Source of the DNA: an uncultured Latescibacterota bacterium
Lineage (GTDB): Bacteria > Latescibacterota > UBA2968 > UBA8231
Assembly: GCA_951813615.1 (NCBI GenBank)
Contig: OX638377.1
Location: forward strand, 372,001-436,000
Reading direction: 5' to 3'
Length of the DNA: 64,000 nt
Shown: piece by piece, positions 1-9,800 of the stretch
Position numbering within the stretch: the stretch's first letter is position 1
Layout of the letters: each line of letters begins with the position of its first letter
Translations under genes and position numbers: made by a program
The notes under the pieces: model-generated
Databases searched by the model: none
The model's input: only the letters and a program-made list of their open reading frames with translations
What the model was told of the DNA's origin: nothing

Positions 1-771
1 GCCGCGGCCAAATGCCTGTAGCTCGGCGAGGATGCCCAGCGATGTGACGCCGCCGAACTTGAAGCGCAAAAAGCGCGTAAAGCGCAGGGGCGGCCGCAGC
101 GATACAATGCTTTGGTTGTTGGAAAAGGTGCTGCCGACTAGCTCGTCGAGCGGGTGGTAGCCGGGCGACCCGAGCGCGACGGCTTCATCTTCGAAAATGA
201 GCCAGTCTGTGGGCGTGTTGGTGCGCGTTACTTCGTAGCCCACGGGGAAGACGTTGCGCTGGCGTCTGTTGTCGTCGGTAAAGCCGCTTTGGGGCGGGAA
301 GAAGACGAGGCTGTCGAGGGCGATGGGCACTCCTAAGTCGAGCGTATAGAGCACTGCGGCATTGGGCCGCCCGTCGATGCGCGGCGGATGGACGAAAGAG
401 GCGGTCAGCTCGTCGCCATCTATGAGGCCGCGCATCACCGCTCCGTTGCCGCCCCACATGCGCGGATGCCAGCCCACAAATTGGTTTTCGGTCTCCAGCC
501 GATCCGGGTCTTTGGTAAAGGCCCACGGGTAGTCAAAGATGTTGACCTGCGCGGCAACACCTGTTGCGCGCACCAAGCCGCGCAGCACGTTGCGCCCCGG
601 CGGCACGGCCCGAGGCTGGACGGCTCCGAGGCGCACGGAGTCGTCGAGGGCGATCCAGCGCTCGGCTACCTCGGCCCAGGGTTCGCCACTTGAGCCGACG
701 ACCCATGCCGACGCCTGTCCCCAAGCCGTCCCGGCGAGCAACAGCAGCGGCACTAGCAAGAAAGCGGTCAA
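1..771 (-). CDS. Secreted discoidin-like protein (3' part beyond window)
   Basis: This is the first 257 codons of a gene that runs off the left edge. The probable start is a TTG at 771-769, whose TTGA overlaps the TGA stop of the upstream gene, so the two are translationally coupled. No ATG precedes the signal peptide, which has a leucine-rich core and ends near AWGQA. The mature part has the arrangement of an F5/8-type C (discoidin) fold: an LIDGDELTASF motif followed by VLYTLDLGVPIALDSLVFFP, where a beta-strand carries the predicted contact loop, and later RFTRFLRFKFGG. The protein at the right edge of the window has an equivalent LDGDPTTFW...EVDLGRVVPVERLKF block. A role in binding surface glycans is inferred from the fold only. 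It is cotranscribed with the discoidin/gliding-type protein and the lipoprotein upstream. Confidence 0.7.
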   Translation of the reverse strand, partial: MTAFLLVPLLLLAGTAWGQASAWVVGSSGEPWAEVAERWIALDDSVRLGAVQPRAVPPGRNVLRGLVRATGVAAQVNIFDYPWAFTKDPDRLETENQFVGWHPRMWGGNGAVMRGLIDGDELTASFVHPPRIDGRPNAAVLYTLDLGVPIALDSLVFFPPQSGFTDDNRRQRNVFPVGYEVTRTNTPTDWLIFEDEAVALGSPGYHPLDELVGSTFSNNQSIVSLRPPLRFTRFLRFKFGGVTSLGILAELQAFGRG

Positions 772-2777
772 TACACCACTCCTATGAGTTGCGTCGCGGC
801 GGTCGAGGCAATGTCCGAGCTTACCCCGACCCGACATAGGTACAGACCCGGCGCGACCCTTGCGCCGGTCTCATCCCGTCCGTCCCAGGTTTCGCGATAG
901 ACCCCCGCGGCTCGGGGCGCGGCAATCAGCTCTTGCACTCGGTGGCCGGAAAGATCAAAAATTTCGATGGCCAGCGGCACCTCGTCGGCAAATTGCGTCA
1001 GCACGGCGGCGACGTCGACCTCGTCGTTGATCCCATCGCCGTTGGGCGTGAGCACGGCGGTCGAGAGGAGGGCTTCGATCGAGGGCGTGGCGCTTGTGGC
1101 GAAAATATGAATGGATCCCGTACCCACATCGGCACTGGCATTGCCGGCCACAATCGGATGCGGCGGCACATCGCCGTCGCCGAGCAAAAAGGCGTTCAGC
1201 GGCGTATGGTACTCCAGCAGCCGCAGCCTAAAGGTCAGCCGCATGGGCTGGTTGTTTTGGCGCGTCACCGGTGGAAAAAAGACGTGGAAGCCCTCGGCGA
1301 TAGGCTTGACCTCGATGTCTGCGACCTCGACGAGGGGATCGCCCATTTGCAGCCGTTCAAAGACGGGCGGCGGGAAGGCGGTGAGCTTGAGGCCGCGAAA
1401 GCCCGCTAGATCGTCTTCGTCGAATTGGGTGAGGATGTCGCAGACAAAGGAAGTATCGACCCCGCTCGGAACGGCCAAGACGCCGCCGGCGGGATTGGGA
1501 TCAGTAGCCAGCGCAACCTCGCCGACGGCTGTGCTGACCAGTCCGGGCGAAAATTCCACCACCAAGCTATCGAGGCGCATGGTGCTCGCGGCATGTCCGT
1601 TGAAAAAGACGCGGAACTGTAAGAATTCGCGCGGGCTTGGCAGTTCCAACGGCATAACTACTGTAGCCGACGAATCGAGTTGTAGCGGTGGGGTCCAAGA
1701 ACTCCAATTCTCCACGTCTTCGCGGATGTCGGCCTGTACAAAGTCACGCGCTGGCCCGACCTCGGCCAACGGCAGCGAGAGATATTCGGTCCGAGTTACT
1801 TCTCCTAGCACAGCTCCGGTGGTTGGATCGCGGCGGTACAGGGCGCGTCTGGGCAGATTATTGTACTCGGACAGAGACACTTCTTCGCGGACGCCCGTGT
1901 CGCGATCGCGGCGAAAGTAGGCTATGGGGGTGTCGTCCATGCCGCTGCGTAGCTGCAAGCGCACGGTCGCGGTGTCGCCTGTTGCGGCACGGCTCAGCCG
2001 CTCGGCCCGCACCACGAGCTGCCCAAAATTCACGGGCCGCCCAAAGGAGTGGAGCTGCGAGACATAGCTGGACACGGGCACGAATCCCTCGCCGTACACT
2101 GCGAATTCCGCGAGGTTGAAGGGATTGCGCGAGAGCACCTTGAGCTGGAGGAAGCGCCCCTGCACTCCGTTGAAGGAAAGCTCGACCACGGGATCCTTGT
2201 TGTCCTCGACGCGGCTCAGCAGGCGATAGACGGGCCGCCTGACTTCGTCGAACTGCTCGCCGTCGCTCACCCGCAGTTCAAATGCCTTGATAAACCAATC
2301 TAGCTCGCCGGGTGCTGGTGCAAACCGCACGCGTTCTATGGGGAAAGGAGCGCCGAGGTCCCAGAAAAACGTGGCCCCCGCTTGGCTGCGCGCGGTTCGG
2401 AACGCGCCTTCTGACGAACTGGAAGGGTCACCGTCGACGAGTTGCAGGGGGCCGTTTACCTGATTGAAGGGGCCGTCGTTGGACCACGTGCGCGGCTGCC
2501 CGGGCTTGGTGAAGTCGCTGGGGCTGCCGTTGAGCCAAGTTTGACCTGCGGCTCGCAGCAACTCCATTAGGTTCTGGCCGCTGCGCAGTTCCAAGGGTTG
2601 TAGCGCGCCCCCTACCCCAACGGTTCCGTTTTGGATGTCCGCTTGAGAGGACCATGACAAGCCACCGCGGCCGATGTGGTATGTTTCCACCTCGGCTAGC
2701 CCTAGCCGCGCTCCCAGCCCTAACAACATGCAGATAGCGGCGAATCGGCCAAGCGGAAGGGAGCAGGGGGGCCGCAT
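768..2777 (-). CDS. Secreted discoidin protein with gliding-type (TPNGDGIND / FlgD-like) C-terminus
   Basis: A 669-residue exported protein. A signal sequence covers about residues 1-29. A discoidin-like block lies at about 112-230 (LVDGDPSSS, then FWDLGAPFPIERVRF and FLQLKVLSRNPFNLAEFAVYG). A long beta-rich middle follows. From about 565 comes LTPNGDGINDEVDV, the sequence typical of gliding-motility/CHU-type C-termini, and then a FlgD-Ig-like end (IFDLSGHRVQEL ... WDGRDETGARVAPGLYL). It is a paralogue of the two proteins at 17988-20051 and 34756-36837, which share the overall order and end in the same short VVY/VAY tail. It starts 5 nt after a lipoprotein gene that also has paralogues in the other two clusters, so the pairing is conserved. 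It is predicted to be displayed on the cell surface; the ligand is unknown. Confidence 0.85.
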   Translation of the reverse strand: MRPPCSLPLGRFAAICMLLGLGARLGLAEVETYHIGRGGLSWSSQADIQNGTVGVGGALQPLELRSGQNLMELLRAAGQTWLNGSPSDFTKPGQPRTWSNDGPFNQVNGPLQLVDGDPSSSSEGAFRTARSQAGATFFWDLGAPFPIERVRFAPAPGELDWFIKAFELRVSDGEQFDEVRRPVYRLLSRVEDNKDPVVELSFNGVQGRFLQLKVLSRNPFNLAEFAVYGEGFVPVSSYVSQLHSFGRPVNFGQLVVRAERLSRAATGDTATVRLQLRSGMDDTPIAYFRRDRDTGVREEVSLSEYNNLPRRALYRRDPTTGAVLGEVTRTEYLSLPLAEVGPARDFVQADIREDVENWSSWTPPLQLDSSATVVMPLELPSPREFLQFRVFFNGHAASTMRLDSLVVEFSPGLVSTAVGEVALATDPNPAGGVLAVPSGVDTSFVCDILTQFDEDDLAGFRGLKLTAFPPPVFERLQMGDPLVEVADIEVKPIAEGFHVFFPPVTRQNNQPMRLTFRLRLLEYHTPLNAFLLGDGDVPPHPIVAGNASADVGTGSIHIFATSATPSIEALLSTAVLTPNGDGINDEVDVAAVLTQFADEVPLAIEIFDLSGHRVQELIAAPRAAGVYRETWDGRDETGARVAPGLYLCRVGVSSDIASTAATQLIGVVY

Positions 2778-2782
2778 GATTA

Positions 2783-3502
2783 TCAGTTCAGTGGAACCGC
2801 GCTGTGGGGCGCGTTCCCCTTGAGCACCTCGCGCTCGAAAGAGACGCTGAGGTCAATGGTCTCCACGGGTTCGTTGTCGAAATTGAAGCGGATGGCGATG
2901 TCGGCGATTTCCACTTGGATGCGCTGTATTTCGTCGTCCAAACGAGGAAAGACGATGTACCCTTCCTCGTCGCGGCCGCTGAAGATAAAGTCATCAGTGA
3001 ACATGGTTTGCTTGAGAATGTCGGTGCGCGCTCTGAATTCGATTCGGCCTTGGCCGGAGTTGGCCTGCCAATACGCTTGGTAGTATTCGTACAGCTCGGC
3101 GTAGCTCAAGGCGCGGTAGATTTGATTGTTGGCCACTTTGATCGTGGCTTTGAGAGGGTCAATAAGGACCTTGGGGAACTGGTAGTTGGCGACGCCGAGC
3201 TTCATCACCAGAAAGCGGGAAGGCGTCCAGTCGTCGCCAGGTGGGACCCAATCGCCGAAGGTATAGGGATTGACCGCGGCAGCGCCGCCAGTTGAGGCTT
3301 GGGGAAATTGCCGGTTGAGTTCGGCGTCGGTCATGGGCCTTAGGGTGATGGCGAGCCGCTCGAGCGCGTAGGTGACGGAGCCGTCGTCATTGACGGTCAT
3401 GCCCTCGGCCTGTTGGAGCGTGGGCTGCAGGGGTTGGGGGAAATAGCGCCCACAGCCGCTCGCGAGGAAGAGGAGCACCGCGATCCATAAGCATCCGCGC
3501 AT
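2783..3502 (-). CDS. Lipoprotein, short member of a three-paralogue family
   Basis: A 239-residue lipoprotein with lipobox LASGC (Cys17). The body carries the signature of the family seen again at 28299-29426 and 41334-42521: DDGSVTYALERLAITLRPM, then ELNRQFPQAS, VNPYTFGDWV, a SRFLVMKLGVANYQFPKVLI strand, and near the end GYIVFPRLDDEIQRIQVEI followed by IRFNFDNEPVETIDLSVSF. Unlike its two larger relatives (375 and 395 residues) it stops after this domain and lacks their AgmX/PglI-like C-terminal domain. The gene lies immediately upstream of a discoidin/gliding-type exoprotein. A periplasmic or outer-membrane-anchored accessory role is inferred from the conserved neighbourhood. Confidence 0.8.
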   Translation of the reverse strand: MRGCLWIAVLLFLASGCGRYFPQPLQPTLQQAEGMTVNDDGSVTYALERLAITLRPMTDAELNRQFPQASTGGAAAVNPYTFGDWVPPGDDWTPSRFLVMKLGVANYQFPKVLIDPLKATIKVANNQIYRALSYAELYEYYQAYWQANSGQGRIEFRARTDILKQTMFTDDFIFSGRDEEGYIVFPRLDDEIQRIQVEIADIAIRFNFDNEPVETIDLSVSFEREVLKGNAPHSAVPLN

Positions 3503-3618
3503 TGTACGTTCTCTCTACCTAAGACAGTTTAGCTCTCTTGGCGACGCCGACAAAGATGCAAAAGTGGGCGGGCACCTGATACGCGCACCCGCCCTGAAGG
3601 GAATTCTCGATGTAAGGG

Positions 3619-3658
3619 GGAGCGACTCCACGACGGCATTCCGCCGCGGAGTCGCTCC
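3619..3658 (-). terminator. 11-bp perfect inverted repeat downstream of the CBM9-like gene
   Basis: Arms GGAGCGACTCC (3619-3629) and GGAGTCGCTCC (3648-3658) are perfectly complementary around an 18-nt loop, and lie just past the stop of the minus-strand gene ending at 3672. No clear U-run follows, so this may be a transcript-stabilising hairpin or a factor-assisted terminator instead of a classic intrinsic terminator. A second, weaker GC-rich hairpin (GGGCGGG/CCCGCCC) lies at about 3566-3594. Confidence 0.55.
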
Positions 3659-3671
3659 GAGATGTTAAGGT

Positions 3672-4598
3672 TTAGCGGCGGAAGGAGTCCTTGATCTGCG
3701 CCCAAGTTGACTCTTCCACGGACGTTGCGGCGGCGTACTCGCCGATGCGCAGCAGCAGAGCATGAGCGTAGTACTGCCGCGCTGAGCCTTCGGGGCCGCG
3801 CGTGGTCATGTCGTTGACCACTGAAGAGGCGCGGTCGCCGTCGTCTCCGGTTGGCTCGCTGTCCTCAGCCCACAGGTTGAAGGCTATGCCCGCGCCGTCT
3901 TCCCCGGCGACGGCATCCAACTGGAAGGTCTCGCTGGCCGAGGGCCCGCCGTCTTCCATGAATCTCTTGACCTCGTAGTTCCACTCGTAGTACGTGGTCC
4001 CACCGGCGTCCCATACTTCAGCGGCCCAAGCTTCGGGCGGATCGACGCGGACGGCGAACTCGATGACTTCGTTGTTTTCCAGCCACCCTTCTGGGCCGGT
4101 CCAGCGATAGCGCACGTTCTGCGGTGGCACCATGTCGCCCGGGCGGGCGATGTATTCCATGACCCAACCGGTGCCGAATTCGCGGCCGTGATCGGTCGGA
4201 TCGAGGGCAAACTCGATCATGTCGGCGTGCCATTGCTCGACGTTGGTGCCCCAGTGGCAGAGGACATCGTCGACAATTTCCATGTGCACGTACCAGCGGT
4301 TGACATCGCCGCCTTTCCAGCCCATGAGGGTGGTGACGTTGTAGTCGTCGCGCTCGGGCAGGGGGCGATCCGCTTCGTCGCGCCACTCATCCATGGTGAG
4401 GGTGTACTCGGGATCGAACCAGCCCCAGTCGCTGGCGTCGCCATCGGCGGTCATGGAACTGGGATCGGGGACTTCGAGCATGTAAAACTCAAAGCCGAGC
4501 CGGCCATTGCGATTCTCGAGGGCCGGCGGATCGTTGAATTGAGCGTTTGCGGCTCCGATTAAGGCTAGGCCAAAGCCGCAGGCGATCAGTAACTTCAT
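3672..4598 (-). CDS. Secreted CBM9-like carbohydrate-binding protein
   Basis: A 308-residue protein with a clear Sec signal peptide (cleavage near GAANA-QF). The mature region begins TADGDASDWGWFDPEYTLTM, the start of a family 9 carbohydrate-binding (DOMON-type) fold, in which a 'dG...DWG' strand opens the domain. It continues with RWYVHMEIVDDVLCHWGT, DMIEFALDPTDHG and VIEFAVRVDPPEAW, matching the strand pattern of CBM9-like domains that read xxlYvxvxvxDD. No catalytic domain is attached, and the C-terminal 100 residues are not recognised. It has its own promoter and leader on the minus strand and a strong hairpin downstream, so it is probably a monocistronic, well-expressed exoprotein. The start ATG at 4598 has an AAGGAG ribosome-binding site about 8 nt upstream. 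Confidence 0.7.
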   Translation of the reverse strand: MKLLIACGFGLALIGAANAQFNDPPALENRNGRLGFEFYMLEVPDPSSMTADGDASDWGWFDPEYTLTMDEWRDEADRPLPERDDYNVTTLMGWKGGDVNRWYVHMEIVDDVLCHWGTNVEQWHADMIEFALDPTDHGREFGTGWVMEYIARPGDMVPPQNVRYRWTGPEGWLENNEVIEFAVRVDPPEAWAAEVWDAGGTTYYEWNYEVKRFMEDGGPSASETFQLDAVAGEDGAGIAFNLWAEDSEPTGDDGDRASSVVNDMTTRGPEGSARQYYAHALLLRIGEYAAATSVEESTWAQIKDSFRR

Positions 4599-4626
4599 GC
4601 TTGCTCTCCTTGTGGTGGTTTGAGCG

Positions 4627-4647
4627 AACTTGCAGCCTTTGCAAGTT
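4627..4647 (-). promoter_or_regulatory. Leader hairpin upstream of the CBM9-like gene
   Basis: AACTTGCA / TGCAAGTT is a perfect 8-bp stem closed by a 5-nt loop. It lies in the predicted 5' untranslated leader between the -10 box and the ribosome-binding site. It could stabilise the messenger or bind a regulator; no riboswitch family is recognised. Confidence 0.35.
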
Positions 4648-4659
4648 TAATGTCGGCCA

Positions 4660-4688
4660 AATATACAATCGCCAGCTATGCGACACAA
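4660..4688 (-). promoter_or_regulatory. Predicted sigma70-like promoter for the CBM9-like gene
   Basis: On the minus strand a TTGTGT -35-like element (4688-4683) is separated by 17 nt from TATATT (4665-4660), a five-of-six match to the -10 consensus. The start codon of the minus-strand gene lies about 60 nt downstream. The remainder of the 277-nt divergent intergenic region contains a tandem TCGGCCTAA pair near 4713-4730 and no clear promoter for the plus-strand gene. Confidence 0.45.
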
Positions 4689-4875
4689 ACCAAAATTCCA
4701 CCGCAATTTTCGGCCTAATCGGCCTAAAGTGGACACGGCGACGGCCAAGAGACATACTTAAACGGCAGTCAGAATCCGAAAATTTGGCAAGGAAATTTGG
4801 CAGATGGAAGCTAGGCGGGTGGATTTGGTCGGGTCGCAAAGCCGGGCCGCTGCTAAGCCGAGCGGGTAGCGCGCT

Positions 4876-6834
4876 ATGGACGCCGCGAGGAAATCCGCGG
4901 ATCGCGCCGGAATCAGCGTGCGCGCCATGCTCGTGGGGGCCGTGCTGTGCGGTGCGATTGCCGTGGGCCTGCCGTATGGGGAATTCGTTCTCAACGGCAC
5001 GCAACTCGGGCTGAATTCCTCGACGCCAGCCGCCTTTTTCCTGCTCTTTTTGCTAGTAGCTCTCGTGCAGCCGCTGCTCGGCTTGGTGCGGCGGGACTGG
5101 CTTTTTAGCCGCGCCGAGTTGTTGAGCATCGCGGTGATGATGATGATTACCACCGCCATTGCCGCGCGGGGTTTTATCAGCATTGCCGTGCCGATTCTGA
5201 CTGGCATCTTCTACTTCGCCAGCCCGGAAAACAACTGGGAGGAACTGCTCCTCCCGCACGTCCCCACTTGGCTCATTCCCTACGATGCTCAAGCCATTCA
5301 AGGTTTTTACGAGGGCCTACCGGAAGGTGAGGCGATTCCTTGGGGCGTTTGGCTGGAGCCGCTTTTGTGGTGGCTGCTGTTTATGGCTGCGTTCTACGTG
5401 GTCGTCGTATGTTCGATGGTCATTTTGCGGCGGCAGTGGATGGACCACGAGCGGTTGCTCTATCCGCTGACGCAGGTGCCGCTGGGCATGGTCGAAGACG
5501 CGGCGACGCCCTCGCGAGTCAAACCTTTCCTGAAAAATCCCGCGATGTGGCTGGGGCTGGCCGTGCCGTTTGTCCTGCACGGGGTCAATGCCTTGAGCCA
5601 CTACTACGAGTTCATTGGCCGCCTCAACTTTGCTTATTCGATGCCGCTGGCCCATGACGCGGTGCGGTTTTATCTGCGCTTCGACTGCATGTGGATGGGA
5701 CTGGCCTATCTGGTCAACGCCAACATCACCTTCAGCCTGTGGTTCTTCTACTTGTTGGTCAAAGCCGAGGAGGTGCTCTTCACCCGCATCGGCATTTTGA
5801 GTACCGAAAACCTCGACATCTTCAGCCACACTTTTGATGGGCCGGCCATGGGCCTGTTGAGCCACCAGACCATGGGCGCGATGATCGTCATGGTGCTCTT
5901 GGGATTGTGGACGGCGCGCGTCCACATGTGGCGCGTTTTGCAGCATCTCTGGCGGCGGGAGGGGCGGTCCGATGGCGAGGAGTTGATGTCGTACCGCACG
6001 GCTATCCTCGGCGTTGCGCTGGGCCTTGTGGTCATGTCGCTGTGGCTGTGGCGCTCTGGCCTGCCGCTGTGGGCGGTCTTCGTCTATTTGTTCGGGGCGT
6101 TTGTCATCTTTTTGGCTCTGACGAGGATGATCGTCGAAGCTGGTTTGGCCGCGGCCGTCCAGGGCATGTCGGGCTGTGGTTTTCTCATTTCCAGCGTTGG
6201 CTCTTCGTCCCTCGGGGTGGCCGGAGTGCTGGCTACGGGCATGACGCTCGCTTGGGCTGGCGATCTGCTGGTGTTTATGATGGCTCCCTGTGCCAACGGC
6301 ATTCGCATGTTGCACGGCCTGAGCCGCTACAGGTGCCGCATCCTCGCGATGATCGGGATAGCCATGGCCATTGGTCTCGTGGGCGGGGTTTGCACGATCC
6401 TCTTGCTGAGCTACCACTACGGCGCGAACAACTACCACGGCTCGTGGGCGTGGTTTGCCAAGGAGCCGTTTCGCGTGGCGCAAAACTTTGCGCTCAATCC
6501 GACTGGCCCCAATTGGGATGGCTGGCTGTGGAACGGAGTCGGCGCGGCGATTATGGCGCTGTTGATCTGGGCGCGACACCACCTTTTGTGGTGGCCCTTC
6601 CATCCGCTGGGTTATTTGGCCAGCGGCACTTGGATCCTCAACAGCGTCTGGTTCAGCATCTTCCTCGCGTGGCTGGTCAAGGCTCTCGTGTTGAAGTACA
6701 CTGGGCCGAATGGGTACAAGGCGACGCGGTGGTTTTTCCTCGGCATGGTGCTGGGGCAGTTCGTCGCCGGGGGATTCTGGATGGTCGTCGATGGGTTCAC
6801 GGGCATGACTGGGAATAGGATTCGGATGTTTTGA
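4876..6834 (+). CDS. DUF6785/DUF6784-like polytopic membrane protein
   Basis: A 652-residue inner-membrane protein with about 14 hydrophobic segments. The first is VRAMLVGAVLCGAIAVGLPY, and a long series ends in VLGQFVAGGFWMVVDGFTG. The N-terminal half carries a large loop (WLIPYDAQAIQGFYEGLP) and the sequence LLYPLTQVPLGMVE, typical of the large DUF6785/DUF6784 family found in Planctomycetes, Poribacteria and Latescibacteria MAGs, which resembles oligopeptide/metal permeases (OPT) in layout. No substrate can be read from the sequence. The stop overlaps the TTG start of the next gene (TTGA), implying coupled translation with a ThuA/dehydrogenase exoprotein. Transport of a sugar-derived compound is possible but not shown. 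Confidence 0.75.
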   Translation: MDAARKSADRAGISVRAMLVGAVLCGAIAVGLPYGEFVLNGTQLGLNSSTPAAFFLLFLLVALVQPLLGLVRRDWLFSRAELLSIAVMMMITTAIAARGFISIAVPILTGIFYFASPENNWEELLLPHVPTWLIPYDAQAIQGFYEGLPEGEAIPWGVWLEPLLWWLLFMAAFYVVVVCSMVILRRQWMDHERLLYPLTQVPLGMVEDAATPSRVKPFLKNPAMWLGLAVPFVLHGVNALSHYYEFIGRLNFAYSMPLAHDAVRFYLRFDCMWMGLAYLVNANITFSLWFFYLLVKAEEVLFTRIGILSTENLDIFSHTFDGPAMGLLSHQTMGAMIVMVLLGLWTARVHMWRVLQHLWRREGRSDGEELMSYRTAILGVALGLVVMSLWLWRSGLPLWAVFVYLFGAFVIFLALTRMIVEAGLAAAVQGMSGCGFLISSVGSSSLGVAGVLATGMTLAWAGDLLVFMMAPCANGIRMLHGLSRYRCRILAMIGIAMAIGLVGGVCTILLLSYHYGANNYHGSWAWFAKEPFRVAQNFALNPTGPNWDGWLWNGVGAAIMALLIWARHHLLWWPFHPLGYLASGTWILNSVWFSIFLAWLVKALVLKYTGPNGYKATRWFFLGMVLGQFVAGGFWMVVDGFTGMTGNRIRMF

Positions 6835-9800
6835 GGACTATACGTTGGCTTTTTGCGCTGTTATTTGTAGGACTTCCCCAAGTTCTTGCGAAACCTTTTG
6901 ACGATCAGCATGTAACCGTTTTGGTTTTCAGCAAAACCGCTGGTTTTCGCCACGATTCCATTCCCGACGGCATTGCCGCTGTCCAGACCTTGGGGCGGAA
7001 GAATGGTTTTGTCGTCGAGGCCACCGAGGACGCGGGGCGTTTTACCGACGAGGGCTTGGCACCTTATCAGGCGGTGATTTTCCTCAACACTACCGGCGAT
7101 GTACTGACTGCGGAGCAAGAGCGGGCTTTCGAGCGCTACATTCGCGGCGGCGGTGGTTTTGTGGGCATCCACTCTGCGGCCGATACCGAGTACGACTGGG
7201 CTTGGTACGGCGACTTGGTGGGGGCTTATTTCGACAGCCATCCGGCCATCCAGCAGGCCGAGGTCCAAGTGGCCGACCTAGTTCATCCGGCCACTGACCA
7301 TTTGTCCGCGCGTTGGGAGCGGCGCGACGAATGGTACAATTACCGCCGCAATCCCCGTGGGCGAGTTCACGTCTTGGCTACCTTGGACGAAGGCAGCTAC
7401 AACGGCGGCAATCACGGCTTTGATCACCCCATCGCTTGGTGCCACGACTACGACGGCGGCCGCTCTTGGTACACCGGCGGCGGCCACACCCGCGAAAGCT
7501 ACGGCGAGCCCCTGTTTATGCAGCATATCCTCGGTGGCATCGAGTACGCCACTGGCACAACCGAGGCCGATTGCGGGGCTACGTTGGATACCAATTTTGA
7601 AAAAGTCGTCCTCGACAGCGAGGCTGAAAATCCCATCGACTTGGCCGTGGCTCCAGATGGGCGCGTGTTATTCATTGAACGCAAGGGGGAACTGAACGTA
7701 TATCGGCCCGACCTTGGATTGACTCGCTTAGCCGGACAGTTAGCGGTATCGACTGACTTTGAGGACGGCCTGTTGGGCATTGCTCTGGATCCGGATTTTG
7801 TTCACAACAATTGGCTTTATCTGTTTTACTCCCCGCACGGCGAAGAGGCCAAGCAGCATGTATCTCGTTTCGAGTTAGATGGCGATGAACTGGTCTTGGA
7901 TTCCGAAATCGTGTTGCTGGAGATTCCCACCCAGCGGCGCGCGTGCTGCCATTCGGGTGGGGCGCTGGCGTTTGGCCCGGATGGGAATCTGTATATCGGC
8001 GTTGGCGATAATACCAATCCCTTTGATTCAGATGGGTTCAGTCCGTTAGACGAGCGTCCGGACCGGCGCGATTGGGACGCCCAGCGCACATCGGCTAACA
8101 GTGCTGATCTGCGCGGCAAAATCCTGCGCATCAAACCCCAGGCCGACGGCAGCTACAGTATTCCCCCAGGCAATTTGTTCGCCGAGGCCGAAGAAGGCCG
8201 GCCCGAGATTTACATCATGGGCGTGCGCAATCCTTTCCGGTTGTCGATCGACCGCAAGAGCGGCTGGCTCTACTGGGGCGATGTCGGACCCGACGCTCGC
8301 CAAGCCGACCCACAGCGGGGGCCGATTGGTCTAGACGAGTGGAATCAGGCGCGGGCGGCGGGCAATTTTGGCTGGCCCTACTGCATTGGCGACAACCAGC
8401 CCTACGTTGACTACGATTTTGCCACCGCAAGCTCCGGTATGCCCTTTGATTGCGGGGCATTGAGGAACTTGTCGCCCAACAACACGGGCCTGCAATCGCT
8501 GCCTCCGGCGCAGGCGGCGTGGGTTTGGTATCCGTATGGCACGTCGTCTGCGTTTCCCGAAATCATCGCCGACAGCGGCCGCACGGCTTTGGCTGGTCCG
8601 GTGTATTACTATGATGCTGCGGCGGGCAGCAAGAAGCTACCGGAGTACTACGACGGCACGCTCTTTATGTACGAGTGGGCGAGCAATTGGATCAAAGAAG
8701 TCAAGTTGGACGAGAACGGGCACATCCTCAAGATCAATCCCTTTTTGGACAGCATGGAATTCATCCGGCCCATCTCCATGCAGTTTGGCTCCGACGGCTC
8801 GCTGTACGTGTTGGAGTGGGGTAGCGGCTTTTGGGGTGACAACGACGACGCCCGCGTGGTGCGGATTGACTACGTGCTGGGTACGCGAGCGCCGGTGCCT
8901 CGCATTGAAGCTGCGCCCACCAACGGTGCCGCGCCGTTGGAAGTGCATTTCTCGGGCCGCAATTCCTTTGATCCCGATCCGGGGTCGGTGCTAAACTTTG
9001 CCTGGGATTTTACTGGCGACGGCGAGATTGACGCGACGGAGCCGGAGGTTGTCTTCATCTACGAGGTTAGCGGCGACTATGTTGCCCAGCTAACGGTTTC
9101 CGACGCCGAGGGCAACCAAGGCGTGGCGCAAGTGCCGATCTCGGTCGGCAATACCATCCCCCAAGTGGAAATCGTGCGGCCCCCGGACGGCGGGTTTTTT
9201 AGCTGGGGAGAAGTCGTCGATTTTGAAGTCCGGGCTTTTGACCCAGAGGACGGGACCGCCGACTGCGCTCGGGTGGTATTACAAGCGTTTATCGGCCACG
9301 ATGAGCACAGCCACCCCCTTGAGGAATACGGCACTTGCAGCGGTAGCTTCCAGACCGAGTCAGGGCACGGCGGCGATGGCGACGATTTGTTTTATACGGT
9401 CGAAGCGCGCTATACAGACCTGGGCACGGAGTCGGTGGCTTCTTTGACCGGTAGGGCGGGCCACATTCTGCAACCCAAGCGCAAGCAAGCCGAGCACTAT
9501 ACGCGCCAGAGTGGAGTGCTATTAGAAACGACTGGAGACGAGGCCGGCGGCGGGCAGAATATCGGCTTTATCGCCCACGGTGACTGGATTTCCTTTGCGC
9601 CCATGAATTTGGAGGGAATCGAGTCGCTCAACTATCGAGTGGCGTCGGCCGGACTGGGGGGACGCATCGAAGTTCGCGTTGATTCGCTGAGGGGGCCGCT
9701 GATTAGCACGGTGCGCGTGGGCAGTACTGGCGACTGGCAGGTTTATACCGACCTAGCGGCACCTATTGCAGACCCGGGCGGCACTCACGAGTTGTTTTTC

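Noticed and set aside
1111..1920. 269-codon plus-strand frame
   Set aside because: Ser/Arg-rich antisense of the discoidin/gliding protein; no start signal.
5317..6603. 428-codon minus-strand open frame opposite the DUF6785-like gene
   Set aside because: It is rich in Gln, His, Arg and Pro with no domain signal, and is the antisense shadow of a clear membrane protein gene.
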